Shown: piece after piece, positions 1-9,390 of the stretch
How positions within the stretch are numbered: the stretch's first letter is position 1
Layout of the letters: every line of letters begins with the position of its first letter
Assembly: GCA_947449575.1 (NCBI GenBank)
Contig: CANFRV010000015.1
Span: 26,400 to 90,399, forward strand
Direction: 5' to 3'
DNA: 64,000 bases
Source: Flavobacteriales bacterium
GTDB taxonomy: Bacteria > Bacteroidota > Bacteroidia > Flavobacteriales_D > Crocinitomicaceae
Translations under genes and position numbers: made by a program
The notes under the pieces: model-generated
Seen by the model: only the letters and a program-made list of their open reading frames with translations
What the model was told of the DNA's origin: nothing
Databases searched by the model: none

Positions 1-153
1 ATTCTCACCAACACCTTTCCAAGAGCGGGTTACATCTTTATGGATTGGGTGTTCTATTTTCAGAACATCAGCGCCAAGTTCTGCAAAAAACATACCTACA
101 GAAGGACCTGCAAGCACTGTTGAAATGTCAATGATTTTTAGATTTGAAAGCAT
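1..153 (-). CDS. CaiB/BaiF family CoA-transferase, N-terminal part
   Basis: The 51 N-terminal codons are present and the rest lies beyond the left edge. The reading begins MLSNLKIIDIS and contains LAGPSVGMFFAELGADVLKI followed by EHP, which is the hallmark N-terminus of family III CoA-transferases (CaiB/BaiF/formyl-CoA transferase). These enzymes move CoA between acyl groups in the cytoplasm. The acyl substrate cannot be told from this fragment. The ATG (153-151) shares one base with the stop codon of the upstream RlpA-like gene (TAATG), so the two are probably translated from one minus-strand message. Confidence 0.85.
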   Translation of the reverse strand, partial: MLSNLKIIDISTVLAGPSVGMFFAELGADVLKIEHPIHKDVTRSWKGVGEN

Positions 154-533
154 TACTGAACTCGTTCTACTAAAACTGCCACAGTTCCTTTACGAATGAA
201 ATTTAACTCTTTAGCTGCTTTTTTGGATAAATCGATTAAACGTTTAGATGTTTTCGGTAATCGATCATTAATCTTAACATACACTATTGAATCATTATCC
301 AAATTTTGTACGCGAACAATTGAACCAAAAGCTAAAGTTTGATGAGCTGCCGTATACTTATTTTGACTAAAAATTTCTCCAGAAGATGTTTGTCTTCCAT
401 GAAATTTATTCGCATAAAATGATGCGTGTCCTGATTCTAAATAACAATCTTTTTCAGGCAAAAATGCGTACAATGCAACAATCGCAAAGATTGAAAACGT
501 AATTGTCCATAATTTTATCCACCTTGATTTCAT
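153..533 (-). CDS. RlpA-like double-psi beta-barrel protein
   Basis: A 126-residue protein with an N-terminal hydrophobic segment (about residues 7-24) that should act as signal peptide or membrane anchor, followed by one RlpA-type double-psi beta-barrel. Visible family motifs are GHASFYANKFHGRQTSSGE, TAAHQTLAFGSIVRVQNL and INDRLPKTSKRLIDLS, with the Asp of the INDR motif kept. RlpA proteins bind or cleave denuded peptidoglycan glycan strands at septa. This copy has no SPOR domain and is much shorter than E. coli RlpA, as is common in Bacteroidota. Family assignment is secure; lytic transglycosylase activity is inference. It overlaps the CoA-transferase start by one base. Confidence 0.85.
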   Translation of the reverse strand: MKSRWIKLWTITFSIFAIVALYAFLPEKDCYLESGHASFYANKFHGRQTSSGEIFSQNKYTAAHQTLAFGSIVRVQNLDNDSIVYVKINDRLPKTSKRLIDLSKKAAKELNFIRKGTVAVLVERVQ

Positions 534-731
534 TTTATTCGTTTTTTAATCAAACGGCGAATTTAGGAGCTAGCTATATAAAAAGATTTCTAAAACCAAT
601 TGTTCTTATGAACATGAAAAATAAAGAAATTAACAGGTTGTTAACAAGTTGTTAATTTTTAAGTTTAAAACATTGTTTATCAATATTTTAAAAGATTTTT
701 AGATTTTTAACAAACTTAACTCTAACGATGA

Positions 732-761
732 TTTACAACTAAATCTTAATATGTATATTTG
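732..761 (+). promoter_or_regulatory. Bacteroidota-type promoter for the M16-M16-secA operon
   Basis: TATATTTG at 754-761 matches the -7 consensus TAnnTTTG exactly, and TTTA at 732-735 lies 18 bases upstream as a weak -33 element. Transcription should start near 767-770. This places the in-frame TTG at 759 upstream of the transcript, so translation should start at the ATG at 804. Confidence 0.65.
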
Positions 762-803
762 GACTCGCGGAAAAAAATCCGAAAAAATATTATTTACACA
801 CCT

Positions 804-2276
804 ATGAAAAAACACATTGTTGCCTTGACAGCACTACTTTCTGTTGGTAGTCTGTGGTCTCAACAGAAAAAAATCGAATACGTAGAGTATGATTTAGCGA
901 ATGGATTACATGTAATACTTCATGAAGAACATACAGTTCCAATTGCTGCTGTTTCTATTATGTATCATGTTGGTTCAAAAAATGAAAAGGCAGATCGTAC
1001 AGGTTTCGCACACTTCTTTGAACATTTATTGTTTGAAGGCTCTACAAATATCAAACGTGGTGAATACGCCCAAATTGTTGAAAAAAACGGTGGAACATTA
1101 AACGCCAACACTTCTCAAGATCGTACTTACTATTTTGAAATTATGCCTTCTAATCAAGTTGAGTTAGGTTTATGGTTAGAAAGTGAGCGTTTACTGCACG
1201 CGCGTGTGGATAAAACAGGAATTGAAACGCAACGTCAAGTAGTGAAGGAAGAAAAAAGACAAAGTGTAGATAACCAGCCTTACGCATCTTTTTTAGCAAA
1301 CATGAGTAGTCGTGTCTTTAAAAAACATCCATATAATTGGGTTCCAATTGGTGCAATGGAGCATTTAGATGCTGCACAAGAAGAAGATTATGTAAACTTC
1401 TACCGTACATTTTATGTTCCTGCAAATGCAGTATTATCTATTGCAGGGGATATAAACATCGAAGAAACAAAAAAAATGATCGATAAATATTTCGGTTCTA
1501 TTCCTAAAGGACAAGGAATAAATATGTACCGCGATTTTGAAAATGTATCCGACGATGTATTTAAAGCAAGATACGGTGTTTCTAAAAATTTATTTACTGC
1601 AAACAACTTCTTGAAACCAACGGATGCAAGTGCATTAAAAGCAATCCAAAAACAATTGGCAATTACTACCTCTATTCCTAGACCATCTATTGTTGAAGAA
1701 CCAATTAAAGGACAAGAAGTAGATACAATTTATGATAATATTCAATTGCCAGGTGTATTTATGGGGTACCGTTTCCCTGAACAAAATCATATCGATTATC
1801 CAGCAATTGAAGTATTAAACACCATTTTATCCGAAGGTGCAAGTTCTAGAATGAATAAATCACTTGTAGAAAAGAAACAATTGGCGGTTGAAGCTTTTTC
1901 TTTTGGTATGGATTCAGAAGATCCAGGATTAGGTGTTGTAGCAACTATCGCAGCAGATAAAGTGGATTTAAAAACACTTCAAGATGCTATGGACGAAGAA
2001 ATTACGCGTATCCAAAATGAATTAGTTAGCAAAGACGAACTGCAAAAAGTGATTAATCAATATGAAAACAATATTGTGAGCTCTAATAGTAGTGTTGCTG
2101 GAATTGCTGAAAATTTAGCAGATAATTACATGTACCGCAAGAATACAGCTTTAATCAATAAGCAATTAACAAGTTATTTAACGATTACACCTGCAGATAT
2201 CCAACGTGTTGCGAAAAAATATTTAACAAAAGATTCACGTGTTATCTTAATTTATTTACCAAAATCATCCAATTAA
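804..2276 (+). CDS. M16 family zinc peptidase, catalytic subunit
   Basis: A 490-residue secreted or periplasmic peptidase of the M16B (pitrilysin-like) family. A signal peptide ends near SLWSQQ. The zinc-binding HXXEH motif reads H70-F-F-E-H74 within FAHFFEHLLFEGS, and an acidic stretch about 75 residues later can supply the third ligand Glu. The second M16 half (from about residue 310) begins near LPGVFMGYRFPEQN. An in-frame TTG at 759 would add 15 residues, but it lies inside the -7 promoter box and would mask the signal peptide, so the ATG at 804 is chosen. The next gene starts 7 bases downstream and encodes the non-catalytic partner, the standard heterodimer arrangement of bacterial M16B peptidases. 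Confidence 0.93.
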   Translation: MKKHIVALTALLSVGSLWSQQKKIEYVEYDLANGLHVILHEEHTVPIAAVSIMYHVGSKNEKADRTGFAHFFEHLLFEGSTNIKRGEYAQIVEKNGGTLNANTSQDRTYYFEIMPSNQVELGLWLESERLLHARVDKTGIETQRQVVKEEKRQSVDNQPYASFLANMSSRVFKKHPYNWVPIGAMEHLDAAQEEDYVNFYRTFYVPANAVLSIAGDINIEETKKMIDKYFGSIPKGQGINMYRDFENVSDDVFKARYGVSKNLFTANNFLKPTDASALKAIQKQLAITTSIPRPSIVEEPIKGQEVDTIYDNIQLPGVFMGYRFPEQNHIDYPAIEVLNTILSEGASSRMNKSLVEKKQLAVEAFSFGMDSEDPGLGVVATIAADKVDLKTLQDAMDEEITRIQNELVSKDELQKVINQYENNIVSSNSSVAGIAENLADNYMYRKNTALINKQLTSYLTITPADIQRVAKKYLTKDSRVILIYLPKSSN

Positions 2277-2283
2277 TTGCACT

Positions 2284-4356
2284 ATGAAAAAGTTATTATT
2301 TCTATGTATAGCAACCTGTACTAACCTTATTCTTTATGGTCAGTTAGACCGTTCTGTTAGACCTACAGGTAGTACTGCACCAACCATAAACATTAAAGAA
2401 TCTGAAGTTTTTACTTTACCAAATGGTATTACTATCATTTTATCTGAAAATCATAAATTACCAAGAGTATCTTTTAATTTTGTTTTAGGTTCAAATCCTA
2501 TTATTGAAGGTTCTAAAACTGGATTAAGTAGTTTGGCTGGAGAATTATTGATGTCAGGTACTGAAAAAAGATCGAAAGATCAATTAGACCAAGAGATAGA
2601 TTATATTGGTGCAACACTTCGCTCCTCTTCCCAAAATGTATTTCTTCAATGTTTAACGAAGCATGCTGAAAAAGGATTAGACTTAATGTCGGATATTTTA
2701 TTACGTCCAACTTTCCCTGAAGAAGAATTCGATCGTTTGAAAAAAATGAAAGAATCTAACATCTTATCTTCCAAATCAAACCCTGGAGCTATGGCTTCTA
2801 ATGCTGAATCTAGAGCTAATTTTCCTTCAGGACATCCATATGGCGAGGTAGAAACGGAAAGTACCTTAAGAGATATCACTATATCTGACGTAAAAAATTA
2901 TTACAGAGGCTTATTTACTCCAAAAGGAAGTTATTTAGTAATTGTAGGTGATGTTACGAAAGAGCAAGCGAAACGTTGGGCAGAACATTATTTCGGTACT
3001 TGGGAAGGACATGACAAAATCACATCAAAATATAATGATCCTTATTTTCATGCAGGAAATCGCGTATTGTTTGTCGCAAAACCGGGAGCTCCTCAATCCG
3101 TAATTACGGTTTCTTTCCCTATGAAAATTAGTTCTGGTGATAAAAACCAATTGATTTTAAATACACTAAATGGAATTTTTGGTGGTGGTGGTTTTGGTGC
3201 ACGTTTATCACAAAATTTACGTGAAAAAAGAGCCTATACCTATGGTTGTTATTCGAGAGCGAATGTTACCGAAGATGGAAGTTATTATTCAATCTCTGGA
3301 AACTTTAGAAATGATGTTACCGATAGTGCAGTTGCACAAATTCTTTTTGAATTAGACCGTATACAAAAATCGGAAGTTACCGATGAAGAATTAACAGGTA
3401 TAAAAGCATTATTAGCTGGTAATTTCGCTAGATCACTAGAGAAACCAATGACAATTGCTCAATTTGCACTGAATATCATCAAATTTAACTTACCGAAAGA
3501 TTACTATCAAACGTATTTAAAAAGATTAGATGGTATTACGAAAGCGGAAATTTTGGATGCTGCCAAACAATATTTAACAGCATCCGGGTGTAATATTATC
3601 GTAGTTGGAAATCCAGCGATCTTGGATAAATTGAAAAGATTTGATTCCGATGGAACTATCGAAAAATTGGATGCTTTAGGTCAAGAAATTAAAGAAACTA
3701 AAAAGGCAAGTATTTCTAAAGAAGTATTGATTGAAAAATATTTAACAAGCGTAACCAATACAACTTCCCTGAAAAAAGCGCATAAAACAATTGCAAAAAT
3801 CAAAACACTTAAACGTGAAACGGAATTAACAGCTCCACAAATACCAATGCCGATAATAAAATTGGATTATTTATCCCAAAATGATAAAGAAACAATGTTA
3901 TTGAGCATGGCTGGAAATACTATTCAAAAAAGCGTCTATAATGGTGATAAAGGATACGATGAAGATCAACGTGGTAAAACACCAATGACCAAAGAATCGT
4001 TAGATGCAAAGAAAAAAGTAGCTGGGATTTTTCCGGAGTTATATTTTACTAAACACAACATTAATTACGAATTATTAGGAATTGAAGTTGTTAACGGTAA
4101 AGATGCCTATGTTCTTAAATATTCAGATGGGATTAAAGAAACCTATGATTATTTTGATGTTGCTACGTTCTATAAAATTAGATCTATCTCCACGGAAGAA
4201 GGGAATTCACAAACTTTTAATTATGGAGATTTTAAACAAGTGAATGGAATCTTTCAACCATACACAATCTCTATTGAAATGCAAGGATTGACCTTGAACG
4301 GAATAGTTAAAAATATAGAAATAAATGGCAAAATAGATTCTTCTATTTTCGAATAA
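2284..4356 (+). CDS. M16 family peptidase homologue, non-catalytic subunit with extra C-terminal domain
   Basis: A 690-residue protein with a signal peptide ending near LILYGQ, then two M16 domains. The position of HXXEH is occupied by GLSSLAGELLMSGT, so the zinc site is lost. The glycine-rich loop GGGGFGARLSQNLREKRAY, which M16B partners supply for substrate binding (the R/Y pair region), is intact. After the M16 part (about residue 470) come some 220 residues that look like a periplasmic beta-rich domain. The pairing of one catalytic and one degenerate subunit in tandem is typical of M16B heterodimers. The family call is secure; the substrate is unknown. Confidence 0.9.
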   Translation: MKKLLFLCIATCTNLILYGQLDRSVRPTGSTAPTINIKESEVFTLPNGITIILSENHKLPRVSFNFVLGSNPIIEGSKTGLSSLAGELLMSGTEKRSKDQLDQEIDYIGATLRSSSQNVFLQCLTKHAEKGLDLMSDILLRPTFPEEEFDRLKKMKESNILSSKSNPGAMASNAESRANFPSGHPYGEVETESTLRDITISDVKNYYRGLFTPKGSYLVIVGDVTKEQAKRWAEHYFGTWEGHDKITSKYNDPYFHAGNRVLFVAKPGAPQSVITVSFPMKISSGDKNQLILNTLNGIFGGGGFGARLSQNLREKRAYTYGCYSRANVTEDGSYYSISGNFRNDVTDSAVAQILFELDRIQKSEVTDEELTGIKALLAGNFARSLEKPMTIAQFALNIIKFNLPKDYYQTYLKRLDGITKAEILDAAKQYLTASGCNIIVVGNPAILDKLKRFDSDGTIEKLDALGQEIKETKKASISKEVLIEKYLTSVTNTTSLKKAHKTIAKIKTLKRETELTAPQIPMPIIKLDYLSQNDKETMLLSMAGNTIQKSVYNGDKGYDEDQRGKTPMTKESLDAKKKVAGIFPELYFTKHNINYELLGIEVVNGKDAYVLKYSDGIKETYDYFDVATFYKIRSISTEEGNSQTFNYGDFKQVNGIFQPYTISIEMQGLTLNGIVKNIEINGKIDSSIFE

Positions 4357-4366
4357 AACATACAAA

Positions 4367-7300
4367 ATGATAACAAGTATTTTAAAAAAGATTTTTGGAG
4401 ATAAAGCCAATAAAGAACAAAAAGAATATCAACCAATTATAGATAAAGCGAATGCTTTCTTTGCGGAATTTGAATCCTTAACGGATAACGAATTACGTGG
4501 AAAAACACGTGGTTTTCAAAAATTAATTCAAGAACAAACAAAAGAACTTGAAGATCAAATTGAAGATATTCGTTTAAAAGCGAACGATCCAGAAACTTCG
4601 GTAGATGATAAAGAACCTTTATTTGAAAAAATGGATGTGCTTTCTAAAGAAGTCAATCAAAAAATTGAAGATGTTTTATTAGAAATTTTACCAGAAGCAT
4701 TCGCGGTGGTAAAAGAAACGTCTAGACGTTGGGCAATGAATGGTCAATTAGAAGTTACCGCACAAGATTTTGATCGTGCATTAGCAAATCAAAAAGACGG
4801 TATCACGATTGATGGTGATAAAGCAATTTGGCATAACGCATGGACAGCTGCTGGAGCGGCAGTAAGTTGGTCAATGGTACACTACGATGTTCAATTAATG
4901 GGTGGTGCAGTTCTTCACAAAGGGAATATCGCCGAAATGCAAACAGGGGAAGGTAAAACGTTAGTTGCTACATTACCCGTGTATCTAAACGCACTTTCTG
5001 GAAAAGGAGTTCACTTGGTAACGGTGAATGATTACCTAGCAAAACGTGACTCGGAATGGATGGGGCCTTTATACCAATTCCATGGTTTAAAAGTAGATTG
5101 TATTGATAAGCATAGACCAAACTCTCCAGAAAGAAGAAATGCCTATTTAGCAGACATAACGTTTGGTACAAATAATGAATTTGGTTTCGATTACTTAAGA
5201 GATAATATGGCAAGTAATCGCGAAGATTTAGTGCAACGCGAACATCATTTTGCGATTGTCGACGAGGTCGATTCTGTATTAATTGATGATGCTAGAACGC
5301 CATTAATTATTTCTGGTCCTACACCAAAAGGAGATGAACATGAATTTCATGAGTTAAAACCACGTGTAGTCAAATTAGTAGATGCCCAAAGAGCATATGT
5401 GAATCAAGTTTTAGTAGAGGCTAAAAAATTATTAGCGGTTATTAATGCACCTGGTGACGATAAAAAAGATGTGAAAACAGCTTTAGAAGATGGAGGAATC
5501 GCTCTTTTGCGCGCATACAGAGGTTTACCAAAAAACAAACCATTAATTAAATTCTTATCCGAATCTGGTATTAAGGCGCACTTACAAAAAGTGGAAAACA
5601 CCTATATGGCAGAACAAGGAAAGCACATGAAAAAAATTGATGCTGAATTGTTTTTTGTGATTGATGAGAAAAATAATACGATCGAACTTACAGAAAAAGG
5701 AATTAATTTAATTTCAGATGGAGAAAATTCTGATTTCTATGTGATTCCAGATATTGGTGGTGAAATTGCTAAACTTCAAAAAGAAAATATTTCTTTGGAA
5801 GATACACAATTACGTAAAGATTTATTAATCCGTGATTTTAGTGTAAAATCAGAACGTATTCATTCGGTGAATCAACTTTTGAAGGCCTATACCCTATTTG
5901 AAAAAGAAGTAGAGTATGTTATCATGGATGGTAAAGTTAAAATCGTGGATGAGCAGACAGGTCGTATCATGGAAGGTCGTCGTTATTCCGATGGACTTCA
6001 CCAAGCGATCGAAGCAAAAGAAAACGTTACAATTGAAGCTGCAACACAAACGTATGCTACCATTACTTTACAAAATTACTTCCGTATGTACCATAAGTTA
6101 GCTGGTATGACAGGTACAGCAGAAACGGAAGCAAAAGAATTTTGGGATATCTATAAATTAGATGTGGTTGTAATACCTCCTCACAGAGCAATTTCTCGTA
6201 AAGATTTAAATGATTTAGTATTTCGCTCTGCACGTGAGAAATTTTCTGCTGTAATCGATGAAACTGAACGATTAGTAAAAGAAGGTCGCCCAGTATTGGT
6301 AGGGACAACGACGGTGGAGATTTCTGAATTTTTGAGTCGTTCTTTTAAAATGCGTGGTATTCCACACCAAGTATTAAATGCAAAACAACACCAAAAAGAA
6401 GCGGAAATTGTAGCAGAAGCTGGTAAAGCTGGCGCTGTGACAATTGCAACGAATATGGCTGGTCGTGGTACAGATATTAAATTAGGTGAAGGCGTAAAAG
6501 AAGCGGGAGGTTTAGCGATTATTGGTACAGAACGTCATGATTCTCGTCGAGTAGATAGGCAGTTACGTGGTCGTGCAGGTCGTCAGGGTGATCCAGGATC
6601 TTCACAATTCTTTGTCTCTCTAGAAGATGATTTGATGCGTAAATTCGGTTCAGAACGTATTGCAAAAATCATGGACCGTATGGGCTTGAAAGAAGGAGAA
6701 GTAATTACCCATGGTATGGTATCAAAATCCATCGAACGTGCACAGAAAAAAGTAGAAGAGAACAACTTTGGAATGCGTAAACGTTTACTTGAATATGACG
6801 ATGTGATGAGCGCACAACGTAAAGCAATTTACAAAAAACGTCACAATGCTCTTTTTGGGGATCGATTAAGTTTGGATATTGCAAATATGTTGTACGATGT
6901 TGCAGATTCTATTGTATACAACTTTCCGCATGCTACACAATATGAAGAATTTACATTTGAGTTATACCGCGTATTAGGAATAGAATCACCTGTTGATGAA
7001 GCGGAATTTTCTACATTAAACAAAAATGTGATTTCAGATAAGGTATACAATGCAGTAATGGTTCATTACAAGCATAAAAATGACCGAATTATTCAAAAAG
7101 CTTACGGTCAGGTAAAAAGTGTTTACGAGAACCATAATAATACTTTTGAAAACATTCTTTTCCCATTATCTGACGGTGTGAAAGAAATGCAGATGGTTGT
7201 TAGTTTGAAAGAAGCATATGAAACTAATGGTCAAGCTTTAATAACTGCTTTTGAACGTAATGTTACTTTAGCACTTATTGATGATGAATGGAAAGAACAT

Positions 7301-7675
7301 TTACGTGAAATGGATGAATTGCGTACATCTGTACAACAAGCTGTATATGAGCAAAAAGATCCTTTAATCGTTTATAAATTAGAGTCCTTCGAGTTATTTA
7401 AATCCATGTTAGGTCGCTTAAATCTTCAAACGGTGGAATCACTTGTAAAAATGGATATTGCATATGAACAAGAATCAATTCAAAGTACCAACCGTGCTGC
7501 AGCGATACAAAATCACTACGAAAAAGCGCAGTTAGGATCTGGAATTGAAGATGCAGAAATTTTAGAAGAAGAAGTTGTCAAAAAACAACCGATTGTTGTG
7601 GAACCAAAGATTGGAAGAAATGATACATGTCCATGTGGTAGTGGGAAGAAGTATAAACAATGCCACGGGAAATAA
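4367..7675 (+). CDS. secA: Protein translocase ATPase SecA
   Basis: The 1102-residue motor ATPase that pushes preproteins through SecYEG. Walker A is MQTGEGKT (residues 191-198), the DEAD-type box lies in VDEVDSVLIDDARTPLIISG, the second RecA domain contains TNMAGRGTDIKLGEG and the arginine-finger region RQLRGRAGRQGDPGSSQFF. The C-terminus ends in the zinc-binding tail GRNDTCPCGSGKKYKQCHGK. It is about 200 residues longer than E. coli SecA; extra sequence sits between the DEAD region and the preprotein-crosslinking region, as in other Bacteroidota SecA. It follows the M16 pair by 10 bases and appears to be the last gene of that operon. Confidence 0.98.
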   Translation: MITSILKKIFGDKANKEQKEYQPIIDKANAFFAEFESLTDNELRGKTRGFQKLIQEQTKELEDQIEDIRLKANDPETSVDDKEPLFEKMDVLSKEVNQKIEDVLLEILPEAFAVVKETSRRWAMNGQLEVTAQDFDRALANQKDGITIDGDKAIWHNAWTAAGAAVSWSMVHYDVQLMGGAVLHKGNIAEMQTGEGKTLVATLPVYLNALSGKGVHLVTVNDYLAKRDSEWMGPLYQFHGLKVDCIDKHRPNSPERRNAYLADITFGTNNEFGFDYLRDNMASNREDLVQREHHFAIVDEVDSVLIDDARTPLIISGPTPKGDEHEFHELKPRVVKLVDAQRAYVNQVLVEAKKLLAVINAPGDDKKDVKTALEDGGIALLRAYRGLPKNKPLIKFLSESGIKAHLQKVENTYMAEQGKHMKKIDAELFFVIDEKNNTIELTEKGINLISDGENSDFYVIPDIGGEIAKLQKENISLEDTQLRKDLLIRDFSVKSERIHSVNQLLKAYTLFEKEVEYVIMDGKVKIVDEQTGRIMEGRRYSDGLHQAIEAKENVTIEAATQTYATITLQNYFRMYHKLAGMTGTAETEAKEFWDIYKLDVVVIPPHRAISRKDLNDLVFRSAREKFSAVIDETERLVKEGRPVLVGTTTVEISEFLSRSFKMRGIPHQVLNAKQHQKEAEIVAEAGKAGAVTIATNMAGRGTDIKLGEGVKEAGGLAIIGTERHDSRRVDRQLRGRAGRQGDPGSSQFFVSLEDDLMRKFGSERIAKIMDRMGLKEGEVITHGMVSKSIERAQKKVEENNFGMRKRLLEYDDVMSAQRKAIYKKRHNALFGDRLSLDIANMLYDVADSIVYNFPHATQYEEFTFELYRVLGIESPVDEAEFSTLNKNVISDKVYNAVMVHYKHKNDRIIQKAYGQVKSVYENHNNTFENILFPLSDGVKEMQMVVSLKEAYETNGQALITAFERNVTLALIDDEWKEHLREMDELRTSVQQAVYEQKDPLIVYKLESFELFKSMLGRLNLQTVESLVKMDIAYEQESIQSTNRAAAIQNHYEKAQLGSGIEDAEILEEEVVKKQPIVVEPKIGRNDTCPCGSGKKYKQCHGK

Positions 7676-7692
7676 ATAAATATACTTTTCAT

Positions 7693-7733
7693 AAATAGTA
7701 ATGGCTGTCTCACAAGGACAGCCATTACTATTT
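7693..7733. terminator. Bidirectional hairpin terminator between secA and the ECF sigma gene
   Basis: A perfect 17-bp inverted repeat (7693-7709 and 7717-7733) with a 7-base loop and A/T-rich ends on both sides. It sits between converging genes and can end transcription in both directions. Confidence 0.85.
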
Positions 7734-7746
7734 GTAACTATAATTT

Positions 7747-8340
7747 TTATATTTCAATAAGTACATTTTTCTCCTCCATTAATTTACGTAAATTTTGGAT
7801 CGCATAACGCATTCTTCCGAGTGCAGTATTAATACTTATTTCTTTTTCTTCTGCAATATCTTTAAATGACATTCCTTGAAAAATACGCATTTCAATTAAT
7901 TCACGTTGCGCTGCAGGAAGCAATTCGATACCATTTACTAGTTCTGTATAGAGCTCTGTTTGCATAACTTGTTCAATCCATGGTGTAGAATCACATTCCA
8001 TGTGTGTAAATACATTAAACGTATCTGAACTAGAAGAAGATTCAGAGATCATTTTACGCGCATTATTTTTACGGAAATAATCGATGATTAAGTTATTCGC
8101 AATTCGAAGTGCCCAAGGAAGAAATTTACCTTCCTCATTGTACTTTCCTGTTTTTAATGTGTTGATTATTTTAATAAATGTATCCTGAAATAAATCTTCC
8201 GCAAGCTCTGTTGATTTAACTTTCGAAATAATAGTTTTAAAAATAATACGTTTGTATTTTTTTAAAAGGATTTCTAATGATTTTTGATCGCCTGAAATGT
8301 ATTGATTCACCAAAAGGGAATCGTCTAACGTACTAAACAT
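7747..8340 (-). CDS. RNA polymerase sigma-70 factor, ECF type
   Basis: A 197-residue ECF sigma factor. Region 2 is seen in AEDLFQDTFIKIINTLKTGK and FLPWALRIANNLIIDYFRKN, which give core binding and -10 recognition. Region 4 is seen in LPAAQRELIEMRIFQGMSF followed by the helix-turn-helix KDIAEEKEISINTALGRMRY. There is no adjacent anti-sigma gene, so its signal cannot be inferred. It is transcribed away from the acyltransferase pair and towards secA, from which a hairpin terminator separates it. Confidence 0.93.
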   Translation of the reverse strand: MFSTLDDSLLVNQYISGDQKSLEILLKKYKRIIFKTIISKVKSTELAEDLFQDTFIKIINTLKTGKYNEEGKFLPWALRIANNLIIDYFRKNNARKMISESSSSSDTFNVFTHMECDSTPWIEQVMQTELYTELVNGIELLPAAQRELIEMRIFQGMSFKDIAEEKEISINTALGRMRYAIQNLRKLMEEKNVLIEI

Positions 8341-8521
8341 AGCTCTATAATTTATGACCGAAGTCGATTTATACTAAATAGAGTAATGTTGTTCCAATAG
8401 GCGTTTATTATTAATTGTTTGTTTTGCTAATATAGAAAAGTATTTTCGATAAACAAATAAAAAATCAAAAAAATGTTAATTTTTGTAACGAATTAATTAG
8501 ATTTTCATTTATTATCAAATA

Positions 8522-8553
8522 TTTTCAGTTTCCATTTTTATCCCTTATTTTTG
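8522..8553 (+). promoter_or_regulatory. Promoter for the acyltransferase pair
   Basis: TATTTTTG at 8546-8553 fits the -7 box TAnnTTTG, with TTTC at 8522-8525 twenty bases upstream as an approximate -33 element. It precedes the ATG at 8569 by 15 bases and overlaps the upstream in-frame TTG at 8551. Confidence 0.55.
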
Positions 8554-8568
8554 TCATTAGTACATATT

Positions 8569-9387
8569 ATGGAAGAAAATAAATTTATTGATATTCGAAA
8601 AATTATTGGGGATAAAAACCCTCGATTATTAAAGTTACTACCAAACTTTATCATTCGATATATACAGCGCATTCTCCATGAAAAGGATGTTAATGAGGTA
8701 ATTATTAATAATAAAGACAACCATAACCAGGATTTTTGCCAAGCTGTGATAGATCGCTTTAATATTCAGTTAGAGGTTCAAGGGATTGAGAATGTTCCTG
8801 TAACAGGTGGCGTTACCCTTGCTATGAATCATCCACTTGGTGGTATGGATGCAATGGCTTTAGTTACAGCACTAAAAAACCAACGCACGGATTTAAAATT
8901 TATCGTGAACGATATCCTTTTACATTTAGAAAGTATGCAAGGAATGTTTGTTGGGGTAAATAAACACGGTAGAAATTCCAATTCTAATTTATTAAAAATC
9001 GATGAAATTTTTTCTACCGGAAGTGCGGTATGTATATTTCCTGCAGGATTAGTAAGTCGAAAAATAAATGGAAAAGTGGAAGATTTAGAATGGAAAAAAA
9101 CCTTTGTTTCTTTATCAATCAAACATAATCAACCTATCGTTCCTGTATACATAGATGGTAAACTTTCTAATTTCTTTTACCGTTTAGCGAAATTCAGAAA
9201 GGCAGTAGGTATAAAAGCGAACATTGAAATGTTTTTTCTTGTAGACGAATTGTTTAAGCAAGAAAACGCTAAAATGAAATTGACTTTTGGCAAACCTATT
9301 TACCCAGAGACGCTTACAAAATCAAAGTCAACAAAAGATTGGGCAAGAGAAATACGTCACCAAGTATATTCATATTCAGAAAAATAA
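8569..9387 (+). CDS. Lysophospholipid-type O-acyltransferase (GlsA-like)
   Basis: A 272-residue acyltransferase of the PlsC/LPLAT fold. The catalytic HX4D motif is NHPLGGMD, and the second block contains IFPAGLVSRKING. An upstream in-frame TTG (8551) lies inside the promoter -7 box, so the ATG at 8569 is taken as start. The next gene, 3 bases downstream, is a hemolysin-like GNAT N-acyltransferase. In Bacteroides the same pairing (GlsB N-acyltransferase, GlsA O-acyltransferase) makes glycine lipids, and in F. johnsoniae a fused form, OlsF, makes ornithine lipids. The acyltransferase assignment is secure; the role in amino-acid-lipid synthesis comes from the neighbour. Confidence 0.8.
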   Translation: MEENKFIDIRKIIGDKNPRLLKLLPNFIIRYIQRILHEKDVNEVIINNKDNHNQDFCQAVIDRFNIQLEVQGIENVPVTGGVTLAMNHPLGGMDAMALVTALKNQRTDLKFIVNDILLHLESMQGMFVGVNKHGRNSNSNLLKIDEIFSTGSAVCIFPAGLVSRKINGKVEDLEWKKTFVSLSIKHNQPIVPVYIDGKLSNFFYRLAKFRKAVGIKANIEMFFLVDELFKQENAKMKLTFGKPIYPETLTKSKSTKDWAREIRHQVYSYSEK

Positions 9388-9390
9388 ATT

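Noticed and set aside
759..803. N-terminal extension of the M16 peptidase from TTG 759
   Set aside because: The TTG is part of the promoter -7 box, and the extension would bury the signal peptide.
3170..3355. Short frames inside M16 and secA genes on both strands
   Set aside because: They overlap strongly supported genes in other frames and show no independent protein features.
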